Both the position numbers and the translations under genes were made by a program. The notes beneath the pieces are model-generated. The model did not search any database. It was not told the DNA's origin and was given only the letters and a program-made list of their open reading frames with translations. From NCBI RefSeq assembly GCF_001447995.1, contig NZ_LDPE01000001.1, positions 1,054,001-1,118,000 of the forward strand: a stretch of DNA of 64,000 nucleotides. Reading direction: 5' to 3'. Each line of letters begins with the position of its first letter. Positions within the stretch are counted from its first letter, which is position 1. Below are positions 34,932 to 43,965 of the stretch, in pieces. This DNA comes from Maribacter dokdonensis DSW-8. Lineage in GTDB: Bacteria > Bacteroidota > Bacteroidia > Flavobacteriales > Flavobacteriaceae.

Positions 34932-35914
34932 TAGCCGCCTATTGAAGTCATTGAATTACTGAATACGTCCTTATATTTTTCTTGCGCCTCAAAACCAGTT
35001 TTAGCACGACTGCCTACAGCCTTTAAAATTTCTTTTTTGATATTTTCCTCCATGTCATCAGCTCTCATTATATCTCTAAGATTTGCGCTTGCTTTAGCAT
35101 ACAAACAAGTAATAACATCACCTGTTGCCGAAATTCTTAAACGATTACAACTACCGCAAAATGTTCTACTAAAAGATGGAATTACTCCAAAAGTTCCTTT
35201 AAAACCCGGAATTTTATAATTTATAGACGTTGATGTCTTTGGAGATTCTAATTTATAATAATCTGGGTGTGCGCTTTTAATATGCTCTAGAATAGTTTTA
35301 AAATCCCACTTTATAGTCTGAAATTCTTTAGACCCACCGTTAAAAGGCATTTCTTCCAAAAAGCGAACCGAAACATTGTAATGTTTAGTTAGTTCAAGCA
35401 TGGGTAAAATATCATCTGTATTCTGACCATCTAACGCAATAAAATTGATACGAACATTAAACCCTTCGGTTATTAAACGAATCATGTTATTATATACAAC
35501 ATCATACTGATTGCGACGTGTAATTCGTTCAAAAGTCTCACGATTAATGGCATCCATGCTTACGTTAATGTTCTTAATGCCCAATTGCTTTAATTCATCT
35601 ATATATGGACCTATTAAAGTAGCGTTGGTTGTAACAGAGATATCTTTTAGACCGTTTAATTTAGATAAGCTTCTCAGCAAAACCATAAGATCCTTGCGTA
35701 CAAAGGGTTCGCCACCAGTTATTCTAATCTTATCTATTCCTTGAGAAACCACAATTTCACTTAACCTCACAAGCTCATCTATAGTAAACAACTTATCATT
35801 TTTAGCAAAGTTTATCCCCTCTTCTGGCATACAATAATTGCAACGCAGGTTGCAACGATCTGTCACTGCCAATCTCAGGTAATTAATTGCTCTATTATGG
35901 TTATCTACTAACAT
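34931..35914 (-). CDS. moaA: GTP 3',8-cyclase MoaA
   Basis: Radical SAM enzyme that rearranges GTP in the first step of Moco synthesis. The 327-residue protein has the cluster motif CNLRCNYCMPEEG (about 20-32), RITGGEPFVRKDL, and the second cluster motif FCGSCNRLRISATGDVITCLYA. It ends in GG, the C-terminal tail known to be needed for activity. It is followed by moaC with a one-base overlap. The 117-base gap upstream, separating it from moaE, contains a TATTTTTA-like box and a purine-rich repeat. Confidence 0.97.
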   Translation of the reverse strand: MLVDNHNRAINYLRLAVTDRCNLRCNYCMPEEGINFAKNDKLFTIDELVRLSEIVVSQGIDKIRITGGEPFVRKDLMVLLRSLSKLNGLKDISVTTNATLIGPYIDELKQLGIKNINVSMDAINRETFERITRRNQYDVVYNNMIRLITEGFNVRINFIALDGQNTDDILPMLELTKHYNVSVRFLEEMPFNGGSKEFQTIKWDFKTILEHIKSAHPDYYKLESPKTSTSINYKIPGFKGTFGVIPSFSRTFCGSCNRLRISATGDVITCLYAKASANLRDIMRADDMEENIKKEILKAVGSRAKTGFEAQEKYKDVFSNSMTSIGG

Positions 35915-35960
35915 ACTTTTAAAAATACAAGTTCAAGAATCAAATTCGAGTTTAATAACA

Positions 35961-36022
35961 TCTATACTCCAATCTCTTTACTCTTTTATCTAATTTCTAT
36001 TCTCTATTTTCTAACTTCTCTT
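35961..36022. repeat. degenerate tandem repeat, period about 7-8
   Basis: On the minus strand the stretch is a run of related units (TTAGAAAA, TAGAGAA, TAGAAAT, TAGATAAA, AGAGTAA, AGAGATT), almost pure purine plus T. It fills most of the gap between moaE and moaA. It has no coding frame and no strong hairpin. It may be a dispersed intergenic element. Confidence 0.6.
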
Positions 36023-36031
36023 ATACAAAAA

Positions 36032-36448
36032 TCACGGATGTGCCGAAACCCAGACAGATTTATTTTTGAATTTCTCTTTTTTCCATATAGGAACTGTTTC
36101 TTTTAGTGTATCTATTAAAAACCTGCATGCCTCAAAACAAGCATCCCTATGCGCAGAAGATGCCCCTACAACAACAACGGGCTCTTCAACCCCTTTTTCG
36201 CCTACGGCATGCCGCATGACAACCTTGTTCAAAGTCCATTTTTCAAAAGCTTTATCCGCAATTTTATCCATCTCTTTCAATGCCATTGCCTGGTACGTTT
36301 CAAACTCCAGGGCAACCACTTCTTCATTATTGGTAAACTCGCGTACAGCACCTACAAAAACACAAATTCCGCCACTTTTGGCATCGCTCAACTCTGCATA
36401 TACCTTTGCCGTATCTATATCATTAACAATTTCTATTACTTTCTTCAT
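36032..36448 (-). CDS. moaE: molybdopterin synthase catalytic subunit MoaE
   Basis: Adds two sulfurs from MoaD thiocarboxylate to cPMP. The 138-residue protein has GGICVFVGAVREFTNNEEVVALEFETY near the start, RHAVGEKGVEEPVVVVGASSAHRDACFEACRFLIDTLKETVPIWKKE (active-site region with HRD and KK residues), all typical. It overlaps moaD by one base, so the two synthase subunits are translated together. Confidence 0.95.
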   Translation of the reverse strand: MKKVIEIVNDIDTAKVYAELSDAKSGGICVFVGAVREFTNNEEVVALEFETYQAMALKEMDKIADKAFEKWTLNKVVMRHAVGEKGVEEPVVVVGASSAHRDACFEACRFLIDTLKETVPIWKKEKFKNKSVWVSAHP

Positions 36449-36687
36449 TAGCCTCCGCTTACAGGTGGTATAATTGCAATTTCCTCATTACCGGTCAAAA
36501 CCAAAGTATCATCTGCATACTCGCTATTAACGGCAACCGCTAACGAATTCAGCTTAGAAAACTCAGGGTAAGCATCTATTAATTTCTTCTTTAACGAGCC
36601 AACGTTAGCCGGCTTTAATTCGTCATTAAAGTTAACCTCAGAACTACCCACGATGTCCTTGGTAATACCGAAAAAAAGTACATTCAT
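36448..36687 (-). CDS. moaD: molybdopterin synthase sulfur carrier subunit MoaD
   Basis: Ubiquitin-like sulfur carrier of 79 residues ending in PPVSGG; the terminal GG is adenylylated by MoeB and then thiocarboxylated. The N-terminal strand (MNVLFFGITKDIVG) and LAVAVNSEYADDTLVLTGNEEIAIIPP fit the fold. It is the first gene of the Moco cluster. About 100 bases upstream lie a terminator for the neighbouring gene and no evident Moco riboswitch. Confidence 0.94.
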   Translation of the reverse strand: MNVLFFGITKDIVGSSEVNFNDELKPANVGSLKKKLIDAYPEFSKLNSLAVAVNSEYADDTLVLTGNEEIAIIPPVSGG

Positions 36688-36731
36688 ATCCGTCTAAAAT
36701 TAGATAAATTCCAAGTTAGGCATAAAAAATA

Positions 36732-36753
36732 AGGTGCCATAAAAATGGCACCT
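36732..36753 (-). terminator. terminator of the DUF6503 gene
   Basis: AGGTGCCAT (36732-36740) pairs with ATGGCACCT (36745-36753) around AAAA. On the minus strand it is followed by TTATTTTTTA, so it ends the upstream lipoprotein transcript before moaD. Confidence 0.8.
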
Positions 36754-36787
36754 ATTTTAAAAAAATTATATGATTTTGAGAAAAGAA

Positions 36788-37585
36788 CTACTGGACCGTT
36801 ACAGCATTCTCAGGTTTGGAATAAAACCCTTTTGGCTGCGCTTGAGTAGATATACTGGCGTTTTCAAAATTAACGGTTTTAGCAGCTTCTTTAACCTCTC
36901 CCTCCTCAACTTTATGCCAAGTAATTGCCTTAGGCAATAACACCTCATCGACTTTGTTCCATTCAGCATAGTTGATCCAACTAATTTTGTCCGATGGTTC
37001 ACCACTAAAATAAGTCATGGTGTAGCCCAACCATTTCATTTGGTACGTATCTGCATCATAATGAATATAATATTCATCCGTAGAAGATGACCCAACTCCT
37101 GCATTATAAGAAATTTTATAACCTGGGTAAGACACACCTTCATAAACCATAGCATCTACTTCTTCATATTTTATACCATCATCGGACAATACAAATGGCA
37201 TAGCATAGAAATAGAACATTAAATTATGATAGAACTTTGGTTTACCCTCATAATCACCAGTTTTGTCCAAAAGCCAAACTTCTTTTCCATCGTACCCTAT
37301 AGTATTAGCAGGTGTAGATATCTTATCGAATCTCTTGTGAAGATCAATAGTTTGAACTTCATTGAAACCTTCTTTGGGCATTTCAAAAATTAAAGTTTTA
37401 TAACTTTTCCATGCTTTTAAACCTCCATGAGCTTCAAAAACTTTATTCAACTCAGTTGAATATTTATCCGAATCTACCATTTTCACAACCTCATCTACAG
37501 GGGCTGCAGCCTTTTCTTTATTAGGAGCTTGCTTACATGAAAATACTGCTAATACCAAGACCAAAAGGTAAAGTTTGTTCATCAT
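36788..37585 (-). CDS. DUF6503 family lipoprotein
   Basis: Envelope lipoprotein of 265 residues, function unknown. The signal ends LAVFSC-K (cysteine near 17). The mature part is a single beta-rich domain: VFEAHGGLKAWKSYKTLIFEM, IGYDGKEVWLLDK, YNLMFYFYAMPF-like segment and MKWLGYTMTYFSGEPSDKISWI. The pattern recalls LolA/LppX-like lipid-binding sandwiches, an inference. A start one codon later (second M) is equally possible. It has its own terminator and is divergent from the methyltransferase gene. Confidence 0.82.
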   Translation of the reverse strand: MMNKLYLLVLVLAVFSCKQAPNKEKAAAPVDEVVKMVDSDKYSTELNKVFEAHGGLKAWKSYKTLIFEMPKEGFNEVQTIDLHKRFDKISTPANTIGYDGKEVWLLDKTGDYEGKPKFYHNLMFYFYAMPFVLSDDGIKYEEVDAMVYEGVSYPGYKISYNAGVGSSSTDEYYIHYDADTYQMKWLGYTMTYFSGEPSDKISWINYAEWNKVDEVLLPKAITWHKVEEGEVKEAAKTVNFENASISTQAQPKGFYSKPENAVTVQ

Positions 37586-37653
37586 TTTAATTCTGTTTTT
37601 ATTGTTTTAAAAATCGTTAGTCGAGAAAATATGAAGTACTTACCAAATTGAAC

Positions 37654-37661
37654 TATTTTTG
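37654..37661 (+). promoter_or_regulatory. -7 box TATTTTTG of the SpoU methyltransferase gene
   Basis: Perfect TAnnTTTG, six bases before the ATG at 37668. It overlaps a TTG at 37659 that could be mistaken for an earlier start. Confidence 0.6.
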
Positions 37662-37667
37662 TACTAC

Positions 37668-38471
37668 ATGCAGGTAACAAAACATATAAGCAGCGCACAA
37701 AACCCTTTGATAAAAAAGGTTTTGGTACTAAAAGAAAAATCAAGGGAAAGAAAAAAAACCGGACTCTTTGTCTTAGAAGGTTTGCGAGAACTGCAGATTG
37801 CTATTGGCGCTGGTTACTTTATAGAGTCAGTATTATACTGTGAAGACATTATAGAGAATAGTACCCTCTTACATACTTTTAATGCAGATCAATTAATATC
37901 CGTTAGTGCAGATGTATATAAAAAATTAGCATACAGAGATACTACCGAAGGTGTAATAGCTATTGCAAAAAGTAAAGACCACCAACTTTCATCTTTAGAG
38001 TTCAACACAAAGAACCCACTGGTCCTAATTTCAGAAGCACCCGAAAAACCGGGCAACATAGGCGCTTTACTTAGAACTGCAGATGCTGCTAATCTTGATG
38101 CGGTTTTAATTGCCAACCCAAAGACCGATCTTTATAATCCAAATATTATACGATCAAGTGTAGGATGTGTTTTTTCTAGAAACGTAAAAACGGGCAGTAC
38201 TAGCGAAATTATTTCCTACTTAAAAAAAGAAGGCTTTCAGGTATTTTGTGCAGCGCTAACTGCCTCTAAAGATTACACTACCGTTAATTTTACAGAACCC
38301 TCTGCCATAGTTGTTGGCACAGAACACTCTGGACTCAGCAATGAATGGTTGCAAAATTCCACCCAAAATATCATTATACCCATGGAGGGTGAAATAGATT
38401 CTATGAATGTTTCGGTATCTGCAGCAATACTTATATTTGAAGCAAAACGGCAACGTAAATTAAACACGTAG
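37668..38471 (+). CDS. TrmH/SpoU family RNA 2'-O-methyltransferase
   Basis: SAM-dependent ribose methyltransferase acting on rRNA or tRNA. The 267-residue protein has an N-terminal substrate-binding domain (about 1-100, KHISSAQNPLIKKVLVLKEKSRERK; LFVLEGLRELQIA) and the knotted SPOUT domain: EAPEKPGNIGALLRTADAANLDAVLI (motif 1), VVGTEHSGLSNEWL (motif 2) and IPMEGEIDSMNVSVSAAILIFEAKRQR (motif 3). The exact target base is not predictable. The start at 37668 rests on the promoter box just upstream. Confidence 0.92.
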   Translation: MQVTKHISSAQNPLIKKVLVLKEKSRERKKTGLFVLEGLRELQIAIGAGYFIESVLYCEDIIENSTLLHTFNADQLISVSADVYKKLAYRDTTEGVIAIAKSKDHQLSSLEFNTKNPLVLISEAPEKPGNIGALLRTADAANLDAVLIANPKTDLYNPNIIRSSVGCVFSRNVKTGSTSEIISYLKKEGFQVFCAALTASKDYTTVNFTEPSAIVVGTEHSGLSNEWLQNSTQNIIIPMEGEIDSMNVSVSAAILIFEAKRQRKLNT

Positions 38472-38517
38472 CATTTTATACTTTTTCTATTAATGTTTTC
38501 GTTTTCAATTACGCTAT

Positions 38518-39750
38518 ATGGACCAAACGATTGTTTTTTATTGTATTCTATTTATACTGGTAGGTGAATTTATACTTGCCACGGTAATGAATTATTTAAA
38601 CGCAAAGCGTTTTAAAGACCCTATTCCCACAGAAGTTGCCGATGTATTCAACGCTGAAGAATACAAAAAGTCTCAAGCCTATAAGCTTACCAATTATAAA
38701 TTCGGAATTATTACCTCTGTATTTTCCCTAGTATTAATATTAGCGTTCTTACTATTTGGTGGTTTTGCCTGGGTTGACCAAGTGGCTCAAAACATTAGTA
38801 ACATCAGTATAGTCCAAGCATTGATTTTCTTCGGAATTATAATGATAGGTAATGACATCCTTAACCTACCTTTTTCTTATTATCAAACTTTTGTAATTGA
38901 AGAAAAGTTTGGATTCAATAAAACAACAAAAGCGACATTTTTCATAGACAAACTTAAACAGTGGCTAATGACCATAATCGTTGGTGGTATCATACTTTCT
39001 CTGATTCTTTGGTTTTTTCAATGGGCCGGCACAAATTTCTGGCTCTACACTTGGGCTTTGATTACCTTTTTCACGTTGTTCATGAATTTATTTTATAGCA
39101 AGCTTATTGTACCGTTATTTAACAAACAAGAACCTTTGGAAGCCGGTAGTTTAAAAAGTAAAATTGAAAACTATGCCGCAGAAGTTGGTTTTGACCTTCA
39201 GAATATTTTTGTAATCAACGGATCTAAGCGCTCAACAAAAGCCAATGCCTATTTTTCTGGTTTTGGAAAAGAAAAGCGCGTAACTCTGTATGACACTTTG
39301 ATCAATGATTTAGAGGAAGAAGAAATAGTTGCCGTTTTGGCACATGAAATAGGTCATTACAAACGAAAACATATCATTTATAATTTGGCGACTTCAGTTT
39401 TACTTACGGGGGTTATGCTATTAATTCTATCACTTTTCATAAATAATCCAGAAGTATCATTGGCAATTGGTGTTGACAGACCTAGTTTTCATGCCGCCTT
39501 GATCGGCTTTGGCATACTTTATAGCCCTATTTCTGAGATTACAGGACTGCTAATGAATCATTTTTCTAGAAAATTTGAATATCAAGCAGATGATTATGCT
39601 AAACAAACTTACGCAGCTTTACCATTGGTAGCATCACTAAAGAAGTTATCAAAAAACAGTCTTAGCAACCTAACTCCACATCCGGCATATGTATTTATGC
39701 ATTATTCCCACCCACCGTTAATCGATCGCATTCGTAATTTAAAGGCATAA
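38518..39750 (+). CDS. M48 family zinc metallopeptidase (Ste24-like)
   Basis: Integral membrane protease of 410 residues, resembling Ste24/CAAX prenyl endopeptidase. Several membrane helices (about 5-22, 62-85, 100-122, 145-175, 180-200) precede the zinc site HEIGHYKRKH (276-285). Two more helices follow, and the third ligand is in EYQADDYAKQTY (about 350-361). The terminal HPPLIDRI motif is typical. In bacteria such enzymes probably take part in membrane protein quality control. Transcribed with relA/spoT downstream after a 44-base gap. Confidence 0.93.
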   Translation: MDQTIVFYCILFILVGEFILATVMNYLNAKRFKDPIPTEVADVFNAEEYKKSQAYKLTNYKFGIITSVFSLVLILAFLLFGGFAWVDQVAQNISNISIVQALIFFGIIMIGNDILNLPFSYYQTFVIEEKFGFNKTTKATFFIDKLKQWLMTIIVGGIILSLILWFFQWAGTNFWLYTWALITFFTLFMNLFYSKLIVPLFNKQEPLEAGSLKSKIENYAAEVGFDLQNIFVINGSKRSTKANAYFSGFGKEKRVTLYDTLINDLEEEEIVAVLAHEIGHYKRKHIIYNLATSVLLTGVMLLILSLFINNPEVSLAIGVDRPSFHAALIGFGILYSPISEITGLLMNHFSRKFEYQADDYAKQTYAALPLVASLKKLSKNSLSNLTPHPAYVFMHYSHPPLIDRIRNLKA

Positions 39751-39794
39751 TTTTTGTTGCCCATCATTTAAGATTATCTTATTTTTAATCTAGT

Positions 39795-41999
39795 ATGACA
39801 CAGGCAGCAATAGAAGAGGAAAACAAGCTCATAGCTCAAGAGTACAAAGAGTTACTTAGAATTAGTTATCAAACCTTAACCGATGAGGATAAAAAACTAA
39901 TACGTAGCGCTTTTGAAGTAGCTGTTGATGCACACAAAACCCAGCGAAGAAAATCTGGCGAGGCATATATTTTTCACCCCATAGCGGTGGCAAAAATTGT
40001 AGCTTCGGAGATTGGTCTTGATGCGGTTTCCATTGCCTCTGCCCTATTACATGATGTTGTTGAGGATACAGAGTATACCTTAGACGACATTGATCGTATG
40101 TTTGGTGAAACCGTGGCGCGGATTGTTGATGGACTCACAAAAATATCTCATTTAAAAAAAGACATGAACATCTCCCAACAAGCGGAGAATTTTAGAAAAA
40201 TGCTCTTGACCTTAAATGATGATGTCAGGGTTATCATCATAAAGATAGCCGACCGTTATCACAATATGCTCACTATGGATTCTATGCCAGAGCATAAACA
40301 AGTGAAAATTGCCTCTGAAACCTTGTACATTTATGCTCCTCTTGCACATAGAATTGGTCTTTACAACATTAAGACAGAGCTAGAAGATCTAAGTTTAAAG
40401 TATACGGAACCGGAAGTCTACAACTCCATCAAGGATAAAATAGAAGACACCAAAGAAGATCAGCAAGCCTATATTGATGCATTTTCTGGCACTATAGACA
40501 ATTCTTTAAAAAAGGAAGGGCTTAACTATATCATTAAAGGGAGGATGAAATCTATCTTCTCTATGCGCAAAAAGATGATTGCCCAAAATGTCACTTTTGA
40601 GGAAATCTATGACAAGTTTGCCATAAGAATCATCTACAAATCTGACTTACAGAACGAGAAGTTTTTAGCTTGGAAAATCTATTCTATAGTTACGGATCAC
40701 TTTACCCCCAACCCCGTTAGATTGCGAGATTGGATATCATCTCCTAAATCTACCGGATATGAAGCCCTACACATTACCGTTATGGGACCAAAAGGCAAAT
40801 GGGTAGAAGTACAGATCAGAAGTGAAAGAATGCACGAAATTGCCGAAAAAGGGTATGCGGCGCATTTTAAATACAAACATGGCGACCAAAAAGAACAAGG
40901 AATAGAAGTTTGGCTGAACAAACTTCAAGAAGCTTTGGAAAATGCAAATACCAACGCTGTTGATTTTGTAGAGGAATTTAAGCTAAACCTATATTCAAAA
41001 GAAATTTTTGTTTTTACCCCAAAAGGAGAATTAAGGTCTTTACCTAAAGGCGCTACACCGTTAGATTTTTCTTTCAATATTCACACTGAAGTGGGCATGA
41101 GAACCCGTGGGGCAAAAGTAAACGGCAAACTGGTGCCTTTAAATACTACCCTTTCAAGTGGAGACCAAGTAGAGATCATTACATCTGACCAGGCAAAACC
41201 AAATCAAAACTGGTTAGATTATGCAACTACTGCCAGAGCCCGTGCTAAAATTAAATCTGTTCTTAGAGAAGAGAAAAAAGTTGTAGCCGAAGATGGAAAA
41301 GAGATTTTACGCCGTAAACTAAAATCTCAAAAGATTACGCTTAATGAAGATTCCATAAACAAAATGGTGACCTTCTTTAAGTTAAAGACAAGTTTAGATT
41401 TATTCTATCGTGTTGGCATTGGCTCCATAGACAATACCATGATCAAAGACTTTGCATCATCTTACAGTAATGCATTCATTAGTTTCTTCAAGAACAGAAT
41501 GCGCAAATCTCCATCACCGGAAGACATCAACAAAGATGAAATTACATCTAAGTATGATATGCTGGTTTTTGGTAAAGAAGAAGAAAAACTAGAGTATAAA
41601 CTATCTCAATGTTGTAACCCAATTCCTGGTGATGATGTTTTTGGCTTTGTAAGTGTGTCAGAAGGAATTAAAGTTCATAAAAAGAACTGTCCAAATGCCA
41701 TATCGTTACAATCTAATTACGCGTATAGAATTATTAGCGCAAAATGGATCGATTCTTCTCAACAAGAATACCAAGCAGATATTGTAATGACGGGAATTGA
41801 CAATTTAGGTTTGGTCAGTGATATAACAGAAGTTATTTCTGATATTATGCACGTAAATATGCGAAATCTAAATTTCAGTACAGATGGTGGCACCTTTAAA
41901 GGTAAGATTACTGTGGTGGTCAAAAACAAAGCTGTCTTGAAAAAATTGACCGATAATCTTATGAACATCAACGGTATTGATAAAGTTACTCGTATTTAG
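39795..41999 (+). CDS. bifunctional (p)ppGpp synthetase/hydrolase RelA/SpoT
   Basis: Long RSH protein of 734 residues controlling the stringent response. The hydrolase domain (about 40-190) has the HD motif H86-D87 in LLHDVVEDT and IIIKIADRYHNMLTM, so hydrolase activity is likely kept. The synthetase domain (about 245-360) has IKGRMKSIFSMRKKM, RDWISSPKSTGYEALH and EVQIRSERMHEIAEKGYAAH. The TGS domain (about 395-455) has FTPKGELRSLPKGATPLDF. The C-terminus has a zinc-finger-like CCNPIPGDD region and an ACT domain (about 660-734). One such gene normally serves both functions in this phylum. Confidence 0.96.
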   Translation: MTQAAIEEENKLIAQEYKELLRISYQTLTDEDKKLIRSAFEVAVDAHKTQRRKSGEAYIFHPIAVAKIVASEIGLDAVSIASALLHDVVEDTEYTLDDIDRMFGETVARIVDGLTKISHLKKDMNISQQAENFRKMLLTLNDDVRVIIIKIADRYHNMLTMDSMPEHKQVKIASETLYIYAPLAHRIGLYNIKTELEDLSLKYTEPEVYNSIKDKIEDTKEDQQAYIDAFSGTIDNSLKKEGLNYIIKGRMKSIFSMRKKMIAQNVTFEEIYDKFAIRIIYKSDLQNEKFLAWKIYSIVTDHFTPNPVRLRDWISSPKSTGYEALHITVMGPKGKWVEVQIRSERMHEIAEKGYAAHFKYKHGDQKEQGIEVWLNKLQEALENANTNAVDFVEEFKLNLYSKEIFVFTPKGELRSLPKGATPLDFSFNIHTEVGMRTRGAKVNGKLVPLNTTLSSGDQVEIITSDQAKPNQNWLDYATTARARAKIKSVLREEKKVVAEDGKEILRRKLKSQKITLNEDSINKMVTFFKLKTSLDLFYRVGIGSIDNTMIKDFASSYSNAFISFFKNRMRKSPSPEDINKDEITSKYDMLVFGKEEEKLEYKLSQCCNPIPGDDVFGFVSVSEGIKVHKKNCPNAISLQSNYAYRIISAKWIDSSQQEYQADIVMTGIDNLGLVSDITEVISDIMHVNMRNLNFSTDGGTFKGKITVVVKNKAVLKKLTDNLMNINGIDKVTRI

Positions 42000-42023
42000 A
42001 AAAAGGAAATTAAAATTTAACTG

Positions 42024-42031
42024 TACCTTTG
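42024..42031 (+). promoter_or_regulatory. -7 box TACCTTTG of the fur-like gene
   Basis: Perfect TAnnTTTG, 18 bases before the ATG at 42050. It lies within codons of a longer frame starting at 42029 and supports the later start. Confidence 0.6.
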
Positions 42032-42049
42032 TGCATTAATGCAGTAAAT

Positions 42050-42520
42050 ATGTCTTCTGATAAAAATCAAGAAATTGTAAAAAACGTCTTCACTACCTTT
42101 TTAGAGGACAAAGGACATAGAAAAACACCCGAACGCTACGCTATTCTACAAGAAATTTACGAAAGTGATGAGCATTTTGACATAGAGTCACTCTATATTA
42201 AAATGAAGAATAAAAACTATCGTGTAAGTAGGGCAACTCTCTATAACACCATTGAACTTCTATTAGATTGTAAATTGGTTCGCAAGCATCAATTTGGTAA
42301 AAACCAGGCGCAATATGAAAAATCATACTTTGACCGTCAGCACGATCATGTAATCTTAACGGATACGGGTGAAGTAATGGAATTTTGCGACCCTAGAATA
42401 CAATCTATCAAAAAAACAATTGAAGAAGTTTTTGATATTAAGATAAATACACATTCCCTATATTTTTATGGGACTAAAAATACTCCTGCCAAAGATGCAG
42501 GTAAAAAAGAAATAAAATAA
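42050..42520 (+). CDS. Fur family transcriptional repressor
   Basis: Metal-responsive winged-helix repressor of 156 residues. The DNA-binding part has [29 protein letters not shown] and [27 protein letters not shown]; the dimerisation part has [23 protein letters not shown] with the histidine-rich metal site. The CxxC zinc pairs of Fur and Zur are not seen. The regulated metal cannot be decided (Fur, Zur or PerR-like). It precedes purA by 25 bases and may be co-transcribed with it. Confidence 0.9.
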   Translation: MSSDKNQEIVKNVFTTFLEDKGHRKTPERYAILQEIYESDEHFDIESLYIKMKNKNYRVSRATLYNTIELLLDCKLVRKHQFGKNQAQYEKSYFDRQHDHVILTDTGEVMEFCDPRIQSIKKTIEEVFDIKINTHSLYFYGTKNTPAKDAGKKEIK

Positions 42521-42545
42521 GACTAACCAAGTATATAATATTTAG

Positions 42546-43817
42546 ATGGCAGTAGATTTATTGTTAGGCCTACAATGGGGTGACGAAGGAAAAGGTAAGA
42601 TAGTTGATGTATTAACCGAAAATTATGACATTATTGCTCGCTTTCAAGGCGGACCAAATGCCGGTCATACTTTAGAATTTGATGGTATTAAGCATGTTTT
42701 ACACACTATTCCTTCAGGTATTTTTCACAAAAATGCGGTAAACGTAGTTGGTAATGGGGTGGTTATAGATCCTGTTATCTTTAAAAAAGAATTAGATGCG
42801 TTAAAGAAGTTTAATTTAGATGTAAATTCTAAATTATTCATTTCAAGAAAAGCACATTTAATTTTACCTACCCACCGTTTACTTGATGCAGCCTCAGAAG
42901 CATCTAAAGGAAAAGCAAAAATTGGTTCTACTTTAAAAGGTATTGGTCCTACATACATGGATAAGACCGGTAGAAACGGTATGCGTATCGGTGATCTGGA
43001 ATTAAACGACTGGAAAGATAAATACCGTAGTCTAGCCAATAAGCACGAAGCCATGATCAGCTTTTATGACGTAGACATTCAATATGATTTGGCTGAGCTA
43101 GAATCAGATTTCTTCAAAGCTGTAGAAGAATTGAAAAAATTGACCTTTATAGATAGCGAAGAATATCTATACCAAGCTCAAAAAGCGGGTAAAAAGATAT
43201 TGGCGGAAGGTGCACAAGGATCATTGTTAGATATTGATTTTGGTACATACCCATTTGTAACCTCATCAAACACTACTGCAGCAGGAGCATGTACAGGCTT
43301 AGGTGTAGCCCCTAATCAAATCGGAGAGGTAAAAGGTATTTTTAAAGCGTACACAACAAGAGTTGGCAGCGGTCCTTTCCCTACAGAACTTTTTGATGAG
43401 GATGGTGAAACTATGGGCCGTGTAGGTAATGAATTTGGAGCTACTACAGGTAGACCAAGACGTTGTGGATGGTTAGATTTGGTTGCCTTAAAATATGCGG
43501 TTCGTGTTAATGGCGTAACAGAGCTAATGATGATGAAAGGAGATGTTCTTAGTGGATTTGAAAAACTAAAAGTTTGTACCGCTTATAATTACAAAGGTGA
43601 ACAAATAGAGCATTTTCCATATAACATTGAAGCAGAGAATGTAACTCCCGTTTATTCTGAAATGGATGGTTGGAAAGAAGATTTAACCAAAATGACCTCT
43701 GCCGATCAATTACCAAAAGCATTAAATGCATATATAGATTTTCTAGAGAAAGAATTAGAAGTGCCTATTAAAATTGTTTCTGTGGGTCCAGATAGAACGC
43801 AGACAATTCTAAGATAA
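42546..43817 (+). CDS. purA: adenylosuccinate synthase
   Basis: Joins IMP and aspartate with GTP, the first committed step to AMP; cytoplasmic. The 423-residue protein has the GTP loop WGDEGKGK (11-18), PNAGHT with the catalytic histidine, IGSTLKGIGPTYMDKTGRNGMR, AQGSLLDIDFGTYPFVTSSN, GPFPTEL and TTGRPRRCGWLDL. Length is typical. A strong terminator follows, closing the fur-purA unit. Confidence 0.98.
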   Translation: MAVDLLLGLQWGDEGKGKIVDVLTENYDIIARFQGGPNAGHTLEFDGIKHVLHTIPSGIFHKNAVNVVGNGVVIDPVIFKKELDALKKFNLDVNSKLFISRKAHLILPTHRLLDAASEASKGKAKIGSTLKGIGPTYMDKTGRNGMRIGDLELNDWKDKYRSLANKHEAMISFYDVDIQYDLAELESDFFKAVEELKKLTFIDSEEYLYQAQKAGKKILAEGAQGSLLDIDFGTYPFVTSSNTTAAGACTGLGVAPNQIGEVKGIFKAYTTRVGSGPFPTELFDEDGETMGRVGNEFGATTGRPRRCGWLDLVALKYAVRVNGVTELMMMKGDVLSGFEKLKVCTAYNYKGEQIEHFPYNIEAENVTPVYSEMDGWKEDLTKMTSADQLPKALNAYIDFLEKELEVPIKIVSVGPDRTQTILR

Positions 43818-43852
43818 GCATTAAGCGGCTAGAACAGGTTGTTCAACTTTCG

Positions 43853-43898
43853 AGAATGGCGATATAGGGAAATACCTTTATCGCCATTCTTTTTTTTT
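43853..43898 (+). terminator. terminator of purA
   Basis: Bases 43853-43864 pair perfectly with 43879-43890 (AGAATGGCGATA arm); the loop contains a further AGG/CCT pairing. A run of eight T follows. Confidence 0.93.
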
Positions 43899-43965
43899 GT
43901 ATTTTCAAGTTTATGTAAAATTTACATTTTACAATTCAACAACAACTTAACTACAACTCAAAAAA

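Noticed and set aside
36688..36790. Moco riboswitch upstream of moaD
   Set aside because: The only structured element there is a short hairpin that reads as the terminator of the neighbouring gene; no complex multi-stem fold was seen.
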